A stretch of 64,000 nt of DNA, taken from positions 1 to 64,000 of the forward strand of contig JBGUPU010000073.1 of NCBI GenBank assembly GCA_045130475.1. Reading direction: 5' to 3'. Source of the DNA: CAG-791 sp045130475 (GTDB lineage: Bacteria > Bacillota > Clostridia > Lachnospirales > Lachnospiraceae). The position numbers and the translations under genes were made by a program. The notes under the pieces are model-generated. The model saw only the letters and a list, made by a program, of their open reading frames with translations. It was not told the origin of the DNA and ran no database searches. This document shows positions 55,069-62,482 of the stretch, piece by piece. The first letter of the stretch is position 1; the number at the start of each line of letters is the position of its first letter.

Positions 55069-55168
55069 ACCTCTTTTTTCGGCAGTCGGTGGAAAGATTT
55101 TCCTCCTTTTTTGTTTGCTTTTGTGCAATACTTACAAAAAAACGTTCAGAAGTTCATTGCTTTGCGAA

Positions 55169-55222
55169 TTGCGCGCAGTTTATAAATTTTTTATAATAAT
55201 GATAACTGTGAAAACGATTACA
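55169..55222 (+). promoter_or_regulatory. Promoter and LacI/cre-type operator of the amylosucrase-like gene
   Basis: TTGCGC (55169-55174), 17 bases, TATAAT (55192-55197). Twelve bases downstream of the -10, at the predicted start point, lies TGAAAACGATTACA (55209-55222), which fits both LacI-family operators and the CcpA cre consensus. Two near copies of this site flank the PTS promoter. Confidence 0.75.
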
Positions 55223-55261
55223 ACCAGTTAACAATAAACCCCTGAGAGGAGGAACCTTTTC

Positions 55262-57535
55262 ATGTTTGAAGGAAAAAACTGGGAGCCGGAGTTTGTCGAG
55301 CGCCTCGAGAAGCACTATGACGAACTGAAGTGGCTCTACGCAGAGCTCTACCACAATGATCAGCAGGCCTTTGATTATTTCTGCGATATGCTCTATGAGT
55401 ACTACACACAGCGTTCGACGGCCCTGAAACAGTGGGACCAGATGCGCGAGGAAGTACCGGAGTGGTACAAGGGAAATGAGATGCTGGGCATGCTCATGTA
55501 CACCAACTGTTTCGCCGGCACGCTCCAGGGCGTCAAGCAGCACCTGGACTATCTGCAGGAGTGCGGACTCAACTACGTACACCTGATGCCTCTGCTGGAG
55601 AGCCCCGCAGGCCGCAGCGACGGCGGATACGCAGTCGCAAACTTCCGCAAGGTCGAGCCGGCTCTGGGCACGATGGAAGACCTCGCGGAGTTGGGCAATG
55701 AGTGTCACAACCGCGGCATGTGCGTCTGCCTGGACTTCGTCATGAACCACACCAGTGAGGACCACGAGTGGGCAAAGCGCGCCCGCGCCGGTGAGAAAGA
55801 GTATCAGGACAGATACTTCTTCTACGATGACTGGACCATCCCCAGTGAATTCGAGAAGACCGTTCCCCAGGTCTTCCCTCAGACCGCTCCCGGAAACTTC
55901 TCCTGGTGCGAAGAGGCCGGCAAGGTCGTCATGACCACCTTCTATCCCTACCAGTGGGATCTCAATTACGCCAATCCTGTGGTCTTCAACGATATGACCG
56001 CGGATATGCTCAACCTCTGCAACCACGGCGTCGATATCATCCGTCTTGACGCGACTCCTTATATCTGGAAAGAGCTGGGCACCGACTGCCGCAACCTTCC
56101 TCAGGTACACACACTTGTCCGCCTGATGCGCATGGCAACCGAGGTCGTCTGCCCCGGCACCCTTCTTCTGGGCGAAGTCGTCATGGAGCCCTCCAAGGTC
56201 GTTCCCTATTTCGGAACCATCGAGAAGCCCGAGTGCCACATGCTCTACAACGTCACGACCATGGCCAGCACCTGGCACACCGTGGCAACCCACGACGTCC
56301 GTCTTCTCCGCCATCAGATGGAGACGGTCTTTGCGCTGCCCCACGACTACACCTTCCTCAACTATCTGCGCTGCCACGACGATATCGGCTGGGGACTGGA
56401 TTACAACTTCCTCAAGCAGTTCGGCATGGAGGAAGTCGCCCACAAGAAATACCTCAATGATTATCTGACCGGCAAGGGCTACAACAGCGATGCCCGCGGC
56501 GAGCTCTACAACGATGATCCCCGCCTGGGCGACGCCCGCCTGTGCGGCACGACCGCTTCCCTGTGCGGCATCGAAGCTGCCGAGTATGAGCTCGATGATT
56601 ACAAGCTCGACCGCGCGATCCGCCTGGACATCATGCTTCATGCCTTCCTCTTCACCCAGAGCGGCATTCCGGTGCTCTACAGCGGTGACGAGATCGGCCA
56701 GAAGAACGACTACACCTACCATGAAAATCCCCTCAAATGGGATGACAGCCGCTATCTGCACCGCGGCGATCTCAACTGGGACGAAGTCGCCCTCAGAAAT
56801 GACCCTTCCACCCGCGAAGGCAGGATCTTCAACGCCCTGCGTGTCCTCGAGACCATCCGCGCGGAGCACGAGGTCTTTGACAATGAGGCCGACACATGGA
56901 TCGTCGAGCCCTACAACGATCATATCCTCGGCATCGGCCGCTACTACAAGGGCGAGAAGCTCATTGCTCTCTTCAACTTCAGCAAGGATGATGAGACCGC
57001 ATGGATCAACGAGTCCGAGCAGTACCATGATCTGATCACCGATGAACCCCGTGAAGCCAAGGCTGTCGGAATCCCGGCTTACGATTTCGTATGGCTGCTG
57101 ACAGATTTCAACAAGCCTGTAAAGAAGCGCACTGTCAACTTCATGGCAGAAATCGGAGAGAAGCTTGCCAAGTTTGAGGCGGCTGCGGAAGAGAAGGTTG
57201 AGAAAGCTGCAGAAAAGAAGCCTGCTCCCAAAAAGCGCGCCCCCAGAAAGACCAAGGCCCAGAAGGAAGCCGAAGCAGCTGCCAAGGCAGAAGCACCCGC
57301 TGAGGAAAAGGCGGAAGAGAAGAAGCCCGCTGCCAAAAAGCGCGCTCCCAGGAAGAACAAGGCCCAGAAGGAAGCTGAGGCAGCCGCAGCAGGTGCAGAA
57401 GCACCCGCAGAGGTAAAGGCAGCAGCGAAGAAGCCCGCTGCCAAAAAGAGTACTGTAAAGAAGGCCAAAGCCGAGAAGGAAGCCGAAGCAGCTCCTGCCG
57501 AGAAAAAGACTTCTGTTATTAAAACCGAGGAATAA
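55262..57535 (+). CDS. Amylosucrase-like GH13 enzyme with Lys/Ala-rich repeat tail
   Basis: 757 residues. The GH13 core (about 80-620) matches amylosucrase-type enzymes that act on sucrose: GRSDGGYAVANFRKVEPALGT, NHTSEDHEWA, YQWDLNYANPVVF, nucleophile Asp in DIIRLDATPYIWK, acid/base Glu in LLLGEVVM and HDDIGWG. No signal peptide. From about 650 to the end the protein is a Lys/Ala/Pro/Glu repeat tail of three units of about 35 residues (KKPAPKKRAPRK... KAQKEAEAAA...), like histone H1 C-termini. GAGGAGGAACC precedes the ATG. Sucrose phosphorylase activity is the alternative. The core call is good; the tail is unexplained. Confidence 0.85.
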   Translation: MFEGKNWEPEFVERLEKHYDELKWLYAELYHNDQQAFDYFCDMLYEYYTQRSTALKQWDQMREEVPEWYKGNEMLGMLMYTNCFAGTLQGVKQHLDYLQECGLNYVHLMPLLESPAGRSDGGYAVANFRKVEPALGTMEDLAELGNECHNRGMCVCLDFVMNHTSEDHEWAKRARAGEKEYQDRYFFYDDWTIPSEFEKTVPQVFPQTAPGNFSWCEEAGKVVMTTFYPYQWDLNYANPVVFNDMTADMLNLCNHGVDIIRLDATPYIWKELGTDCRNLPQVHTLVRLMRMATEVVCPGTLLLGEVVMEPSKVVPYFGTIEKPECHMLYNVTTMASTWHTVATHDVRLLRHQMETVFALPHDYTFLNYLRCHDDIGWGLDYNFLKQFGMEEVAHKKYLNDYLTGKGYNSDARGELYNDDPRLGDARLCGTTASLCGIEAAEYELDDYKLDRAIRLDIMLHAFLFTQSGIPVLYSGDEIGQKNDYTYHENPLKWDDSRYLHRGDLNWDEVALRNDPSTREGRIFNALRVLETIRAEHEVFDNEADTWIVEPYNDHILGIGRYYKGEKLIALFNFSKDDETAWINESEQYHDLITDEPREAKAVGIPAYDFVWLLTDFNKPVKKRTVNFMAEIGEKLAKFEAAAEEKVEKAAEKKPAPKKRAPRKTKAQKEAEAAAKAEAPAEEKAEEKKPAAKKRAPRKNKAQKEAEAAAAGAEAPAEVKAAAKKPAAKKSTVKKAKAEKEAEAAPAEKKTSVIKTEE
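57215..57531 (+). repeat. Three tandem ~105-bp repeats in the amylosucrase-like gene
   Basis: Units begin with AAGAAGCC at 57215, 57320 and 57428 (spacing 105 and 108 bases). The first two are well conserved along their length; the third is truncated and diverged. Confidence 0.85.
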
Positions 57536-57585
57536 ATCTCTTTTCCTTCCGTTTTTGTGACGGAGCAGGACACGACAGACAAACT

Positions 57586-57615
57586 GCCGGGAGCTCTTTT
57601 CTGCGGGCTCCCGGC
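57586..57615 (+). terminator. Hairpin after the amylosucrase-like gene
   Basis: GCCGGGAGC and GCTCCCGGC form a 9-bp stem with a 12-base loop. AAGAGAATTTC follows instead of a T-run, so termination may be partial. Confidence 0.45.
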
Positions 57616-57731
57616 AAGAGAATTTCAGACCCGATGATTTTTGCACAAGAGAAAGCAGAACCAGGATCCTGCAACTGCCCGTTGCCTGATCTAATGTACG
57701 ACACCGCTTTGAAAGGTAAGAAAGCCCAGAG

Positions 57732-58718
57732 ATGACCATAAAAGAAGTTGCCCGGCTCGCAGGAGTATCCCCTGCCGCAGTCAGCCGGTATCTGAATGGC
57801 GGATCCATAAGTCCGGAGAAGAGTGAGCGCGTCAGAAAGGCGATCGAGGAGACCGGCTACCGGCCCAATCCCATGGCCCAGACAATGCGCACCGGCCGGA
57901 TCAATCAGGTGGGGATCATTGTGCCCCGCCTGTATTCCGATTCCGTCAGCCAGATCACAGCAGGAGCATCGTGCAAGCTGTTTGAACAGGGGTATATGAC
58001 ACTTCTGGGATGCACGGAACACGACCCGGAGACCGAGATCCGCTACTTGCAGGTCATGCAGGAGAGCCAGGTCGCCGGCATTATCCTGATGGGAGCCGAA
58101 CTCACCCCGAAGATCGCGGATGTGATCCGCAGCTGCCGGGTGCCGGTCGTCATCACAGGCCAGAATTTTGAAGAGTTTCCCTGTGTCTATCACGATGATT
58201 TTCATGCCTTGAGAGATCTCACCAGACTTCTCATTGAAAAAGGCCGCCGCCGCATCGTCATGATCGGTGCACCCGAAAAGGATATCGCGGCCGGACTCAA
58301 CCGCCGCCGCGGCGCGGAACAGGCCCTGCTGGATGCCGGACTCAACGCCGCAGCCATGCCCTATGAAGTCACCGACTTCGAGCCCAGGGGCGGAAGAGAA
58401 GCCATGGAACGCCTTCTGCAGCGGTATCCGGATCTGGACGGTGTCGTCTGCGCGACAGACACCATGGCCATGGGGGCGATCCAGGCCCTTCGCGAAGCCG
58501 GGAAGGACATTCCCAGAGATGTCAGCGTAGTCGGCGTCGGAGACAACTGGGTAGACACGGTGTCGGTCCCGGGACTGACCACCGCCCATCTGTTCTTCCG
58601 GCAGTGCGGCGAGGAAGCGGCAGGACTGCTCCTCGATCTGCTTGACAGCGATCAGGAAGGCGGCCGTGCCCGCCAGATCCGTCTGCAATATCTCATTGTG
58701 GAGAGAGGATCCGTGTAA
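57732..58718 (+). CDS. LacI-family transcriptional regulator
   Basis: 328-residue repressor. The N-terminal helix-turn-helix reads MTIKEVARLAGVSPAAVSRYLNGG, with the hinge helix NPMAQTMRTG; a periplasmic-binding-protein-like sensor domain follows (IIVPRLYSDS..., VVCATDTMAMGAIQALREAG, VSVVGVGDNW). Its place between the amylosucrase-like gene and a sucrose-type PTS, and the matching operators before both, make it the likely sucrose-regulon repressor (ScrR-like). The stop overlaps the next start by one base (TAATG). Confidence 0.92.
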   Translation: MTIKEVARLAGVSPAAVSRYLNGGSISPEKSERVRKAIEETGYRPNPMAQTMRTGRINQVGIIVPRLYSDSVSQITAGASCKLFEQGYMTLLGCTEHDPETEIRYLQVMQESQVAGIILMGAELTPKIADVIRSCRVPVVITGQNFEEFPCVYHDDFHALRDLTRLLIEKGRRRIVMIGAPEKDIAAGLNRRRGAEQALLDAGLNAAAMPYEVTDFEPRGGREAMERLLQRYPDLDGVVCATDTMAMGAIQALREAGKDIPRDVSVVGVGDNWVDTVSVPGLTTAHLFFRQCGEEAAGLLLDLLDSDQEGGRARQIRLQYLIVERGSV

Positions 58719-59560
58719 TGAGCAAAAAACTGATTTTCCTTGATATAGACGGGACTCTGACAGAGCCCGGTTCGAATATTCCCCCCGAGAGCGCCCTGGA
58801 AGCGATCCGCGGCGCACAGGCAAGAGGACATAAGGTCCTCCTCTGCTCCGGCAGGAATTACGCCATGCTCTCGCCGCTGCTCAAATATGATTTTGACGGC
58901 GTCGTGGCGAGCGCAGGAGGCTACGTCGTGGTAGACGGCGAAGTCATTTACGATCACCCCATGACAAAGGAACAGGCGCAGGCCGCCCTGGATGCGCTCC
59001 ATTCGGAGGGCGTCTTCTGTACTGTCGAGACCTTGGACGCGACCTACGGGGACGAGGATCTGGGAGATTTTCTCAACAACAGTGCAGGCCCCGGGGGCAA
59101 CAGTGAGATCGAACGCTGGCGCAAAGCCCTTGCGGAGAGCCTCAACATACTGCCCATGTCGGACTTTGACGGCAGCAAACCTGTCTACAAAGTCGTGATC
59201 ATGTGCCTGCGGGACGAGCAGCTCCAGCCCGCCCGCGACCTCCTGGAAAAGGACTTCAATTTCGTGATCCAGGAGATCACCGATCCCGACCACCCTTGTC
59301 TCAACGGCGAGCTGATCAGCCGCTCCTTTGACAAGGGCCGCGGAATCCTCCGGGTCTGCGAGCATCTGGGGATCCCGGTGGAGGATACCATCGGATTCGG
59401 CGACAGCATGAACGACCTCGAGATGATCGAGACGGTCGGCACCAGCGTCTGCATGGCAAACGGAAGCAAGGCGCTCAAGGAGATGAGCGACATCGTCTGC
59501 CCCGCCGTGACGGAGGACGGCCTGGCACAGGCCTTCCGGCAGCTGGATCTCTGCGACTGA
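58718..59560 (+). CDS. HAD-IIB (Cof-type) sugar phosphatase
   Basis: 280-residue cytoplasmic phosphatase. Motif I FLDIDGTLTEPG, motif II CSGRN, and the C-terminal FDKGRGILRVCEHLGIPVEDTIGFGDSMNDLEMIETVG, with a Cof-type cap between. It is translationally coupled to the LacI gene (one-base overlap; GAGAGAGGATCC as ribosome binding site). A role in sugar-phosphate detoxification or fructose/glucose phosphate turnover in the sucrose block is inferred. Confidence 0.9.
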   Translation: MSKKLIFLDIDGTLTEPGSNIPPESALEAIRGAQARGHKVLLCSGRNYAMLSPLLKYDFDGVVASAGGYVVVDGEVIYDHPMTKEQAQAALDALHSEGVFCTVETLDATYGDEDLGDFLNNSAGPGGNSEIERWRKALAESLNILPMSDFDGSKPVYKVVIMCLRDEQLQPARDLLEKDFNFVIQEITDPDHPCLNGELISRSFDKGRGILRVCEHLGIPVEDTIGFGDSMNDLEMIETVGTSVCMANGSKALKEMSDIVCPAVTEDGLAQAFRQLDLCD

Positions 59561-59585
59561 GGACGGTCTTCAGGACCAAAATGTT

Positions 59586-59599
59586 TGCAATCGTTTTCA
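59586..59599 (-). promoter_or_regulatory. Upstream LacI/cre-type operator
   Basis: Read on the minus strand this is TGAAAACGATTGCA, one base different from the site at 55209. It lies 152 bases upstream of the PTS operator, suitable for a two-site arrangement. Confidence 0.6.
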
Positions 59600-59698
59600 A
59601 AAAGCGCTTCATCGAATTTGTGATGATTCCATTTGTTAAAACATGTTATTCTGTCAAAATGCACAAAACGCAGAACCATTATTGGGGTAAAACCCCAG

Positions 59699-59751
59699 TT
59701 TACAAATGGAAAAAATTAAAATAAAATAAAGTGTAACTGAAAACGTTTACA
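59699..59751 (+). promoter_or_regulatory. Promoter and LacI/cre-type operator of the PTS gene
   Basis: TTTACA (59699-59704), 17 bases, TAAAAT (59722-59727), then TGAAAACGTTTACA at 59738-59751. The distance from -10 to operator (11 bases between) is almost the same as at the amylosucrase-like promoter. A GGGGT/ACCCC hairpin lies just upstream of the -35. Confidence 0.75.
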
Positions 59752-59844
59752 AAATTATGCAGCAACTGTAAATGTATCATTTCACAAGCATCAGATGCCT
59801 TTGGAAAAATCTCTGATGCTACCCAAAAGAGGGAGGAAACTGGT

Positions 59845-61725
59845 ATGGCATTGGATTATCACAAATGTGCGCAAGAGATCGCTGACAATATCGGCGGCGG
59901 CGCAAACGTGGTCTCCGCCGCGCACTGCGCGACAAGACTGCGTCTCGTTATCGCAGATAACGGGAAAGTAAACAAGGCGGCTCTCGAGGAAGTCGACGGC
60001 GTCAAGGGTATGTTCGAGTCCAACGGACAGCTCCAGCTGATCATCGGCACCGGCACCGTCAACAAAGTCTTTGACGAATTCGTAGCGATCACCGGTGTTG
60101 CAGCCGGCACAAAGGACGACGTCAAGGCAGCTGCAGCAGCCAAGGCTCCTGTCTGGAGACAGGCCCTGAAGACCGTCGGTGACGTTTTCGTCCCGATTCT
60201 TCCTGCAATCGTTGCATCCGGTCTTATGATGGGTCTCGTCGAGGCTCTGGCTAAGATCCCGGGACTTGGATTCGCGGACAGCGACTGGTTCGCATTCCTT
60301 GACACAGTAGCAAATACCGCATTCGCTTACCTGCCCGTTATCGTCGCAGTTTCCGCTGCGCGAGTCTTCGGCGGCAACCTGTTCCTGGGCGCGGTCATCG
60401 GTCTTCTGATGATCCACTCTGCATTCCTGAACGGCTGGAACGTCGGTAGTGCAGATGCCATCAACAGCTTTTTCGGTGTTACCGACGGCGTCATTCCCAA
60501 ATGGCACCTGATCGGCAACGTCGTCGCGATCAGGAGGGCTGGCTATCAGGGCCACGTTATCCCGGTAATTATTGCAGTCTGGTTCATGAGTATGATCGAG
60601 AAATGGCTGCATAAACACGTACCGGAGATGATCGACCTCTTCGTCACTCCTCTCTGCACCGTATTCGCTACCGCTCTTATCACTCTCTGGATCATCGGAC
60701 CTATCTTCGCTCAGCTTGAGTCCTGGGTTCTGATCGGCGCAGAGAAGCTCGTTTCCAACCCCATCGGTTCCGGTATCATGGGCGCGATCTATCCCTGGAC
60801 CGTCGTCATGGGCCTGCACCACATGTACAACGTTATCGAGGCCGGTATGCTTTCTGTTGAAGGCGGCCTCAACACCTGGATGCCTATCGCTTCCGCAGCC
60901 AACTTCGCACAGTTCGGCGCCTGCTTGGCAGTCGGTCTCAAGGCTAAGAATGCAAAGACAAAATCCGTCGCGATCCCTTCCGCTCTGTCCGCTTCCCTGG
61001 GTATCACAGAGCCCGCGATCTTCGGTGTTAACATGCGCTTCTTCAAGCCCTTCATCTCCGGTATGATCGGCGGTGCTGTCGGCGCTCTGGTCGCAGCATT
61101 CATGAAGATCGGTGCTTCCGCATACGGTGTTACCGGTATTCCCGGCTACCTGACCATCAACAATGCAGCTCTGTACACCATCGTTCTCCTCATCTCCGGC
61201 GGTATTGCGTTCGTTCTGACCAATATCCTCTGGAAAGAAGAAGAGAAGAAGAAACCTGCCGCTGTCCCCGCTGCTGAGATCAAGGTTCCCACCGAGACCG
61301 TCATCAGCTGTGAAGCAGGCGAAGTCAAGGCTCCCGCTAACGGCGAAGTCATCGCCCGCGAGAAAATTGAAGACGAGACCTTTGCAAGCGGCGTCCTCGG
61401 CGACGGCGTAGGCATCAGGCCTTCGGCAGGCTATGTCGTAGCTCCTTTCGACGGCGAGATCACTTCTGTCGCTGATTCCAAGCACGCCATTGGTCTTGCA
61501 AGCCCCTCCGGCATGGAACTTCTGATCCACGTCGGCGTTGATACCGTAGCCATGAACGGCGACGGCTTCGATCCCCAGGTCGCTGAAGGCGATCAGGTCA
61601 AGGCCGGCCAGCTGATCCTCAACTTCGACATCGACAAGATCAAAGCTGCAAATCACCCCGACACCGTTGTTGTCCTCCTCACCAACGCGGACGACTACAA
61701 CGATGTCAAGTGTGCAGGTCAGTAA
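59845..61725 (+). CDS. PTS sucrose-type transporter subunit IIBCA
   Basis: 626-residue membrane permease that imports and phosphorylates a disaccharide using phosphate from HPr. IIB is N-terminal with phospho-Cys in SAAHCATRLRLV. IIC spans about 105-450 with ten or so helices and the motif GITEPAIFGVNMRFFKPFISG typical of sucrose/trehalose/beta-glucoside permeases. IIA is fused at the C-terminus (about 480-626) with phospho-His in MELLIHVGVDTV. Sucrose is favoured by the neighbouring amylosucrase-like and LacI genes, but a sucrose-6-phosphate hydrolase is not seen in the window. GAGGGAGGAAAC precedes the ATG. Confidence 0.93.
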   Translation: MALDYHKCAQEIADNIGGGANVVSAAHCATRLRLVIADNGKVNKAALEEVDGVKGMFESNGQLQLIIGTGTVNKVFDEFVAITGVAAGTKDDVKAAAAAKAPVWRQALKTVGDVFVPILPAIVASGLMMGLVEALAKIPGLGFADSDWFAFLDTVANTAFAYLPVIVAVSAARVFGGNLFLGAVIGLLMIHSAFLNGWNVGSADAINSFFGVTDGVIPKWHLIGNVVAIRRAGYQGHVIPVIIAVWFMSMIEKWLHKHVPEMIDLFVTPLCTVFATALITLWIIGPIFAQLESWVLIGAEKLVSNPIGSGIMGAIYPWTVVMGLHHMYNVIEAGMLSVEGGLNTWMPIASAANFAQFGACLAVGLKAKNAKTKSVAIPSALSASLGITEPAIFGVNMRFFKPFISGMIGGAVGALVAAFMKIGASAYGVTGIPGYLTINNAALYTIVLLISGGIAFVLTNILWKEEEKKKPAAVPAAEIKVPTETVISCEAGEVKAPANGEVIAREKIEDETFASGVLGDGVGIRPSAGYVVAPFDGEITSVADSKHAIGLASPSGMELLIHVGVDTVAMNGDGFDPQVAEGDQVKAGQLILNFDIDKIKAANHPDTVVVLLTNADDYNDVKCAGQ

Positions 61726-61854
61726 TCAACTGCTCCGGAAGCGGTTGTATACAGGCGTTCGGCTGTTGAACTGCGGCTGAACACAGACGCCTGAAAAACG
61801 GCATTGCGTTACAGCTGCATGAATAACAGTTTGCTGCATACGTCAGAATGACGA

Positions 61855-61892
61855 AAACAGAGCCGGTTCCGAAAGGAATCGGCTCTGTTTGC
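61855..61892 (+). terminator. Terminator after the PTS gene
   Basis: AAACAGAGCCGGTTCC and GGAATCGGCTCTGTTT enclose GAAA; the stem is 16 bp with one mismatch. The remaining gap to ptsH is AT-rich. Confidence 0.75.
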
Positions 61893-62114
61893 ATAAAAAA
61901 AGAAAATAAAAAAACGAAGCGGAGTGAAATATCTGCAAAAAAGTGACAAAACGAGGTCTAAAAAACTTCTTAAATTTGTAAAAAACTTGAAAAAGCCTGT
62001 TTTTTCTTTAACCATTTCGTAGTATAATAGCGATAGCGTTTGAGAGACAACATATATTTGTATCTCATTTTATATGTCCCACAATACATTTTTATCAGAG
62101 AAGGAGAATCAAAG

Positions 62115-62372
62115 ATGAAAGAGATTAAATTCACAGTTACTGATCCGTTAGGAATTCATGCTCGTCCCGCTGGAATCCTTGTTAAAGAGGCTAAGAAGTT
62201 CAGCTCCAAGATCACTGTTTGGAAGGGCGACAAGAGCTGCGATATGAGAAAGCTCCTTGCTCTGATGGGCATGGCTGTTAAGCAGAATGATGAGATCACT
62301 GTCCAGGTCGAGGGCGATGATGAAGCTGCCTGCGCAGAAGCAATCGAGAAATTCCTGAAAGAGAACTTCTAA
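62115..62372 (+). CDS. ptsH: HPr phosphocarrier protein with Lys at position 46
   Basis: 85-residue general PTS phosphocarrier between enzyme I and the EII proteins. It aligns gap-free with B. subtilis HPr: GIHARPAG gives His15 and Arg17, so phosphotransfer should work. The regulatory site, normally LKSIMGVMSL, reads MRKLLALMGM, so position 46 is Lys and HprK cannot phosphorylate it there. GAGAAGGAGAATC precedes ATG 62115, and a TATAAT lies at 62023-62028. ptsI follows after a terminator-like hairpin. Confidence 0.95.
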   Translation: MKEIKFTVTDPLGIHARPAGILVKEAKKFSSKITVWKGDKSCDMRKLLALMGMAVKQNDEITVQVEGDDEAACAEAIEKFLKENF

Positions 62373-62408
62373 TTATAATCGGAATTATAATCAGATAGCC
62401 AGATTGTC

Positions 62409-62458
62409 CGGGGGTGTTACTGTTCGGAATGCGGACAGAAGCACCCCCGTTTGTTTTA
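62409..62458 (+). terminator. Terminator-like hairpin between ptsH and ptsI
   Basis: CGGGGGTG and CACCCCCG, with an inner CTGTTC/GGACAG stem, followed by TTTGTTTT. It probably lets ptsH be made in excess of ptsI by partial termination. Confidence 0.8.
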
Positions 62459-62482
62459 ATATATTCAGGAGGAAACATAGTT

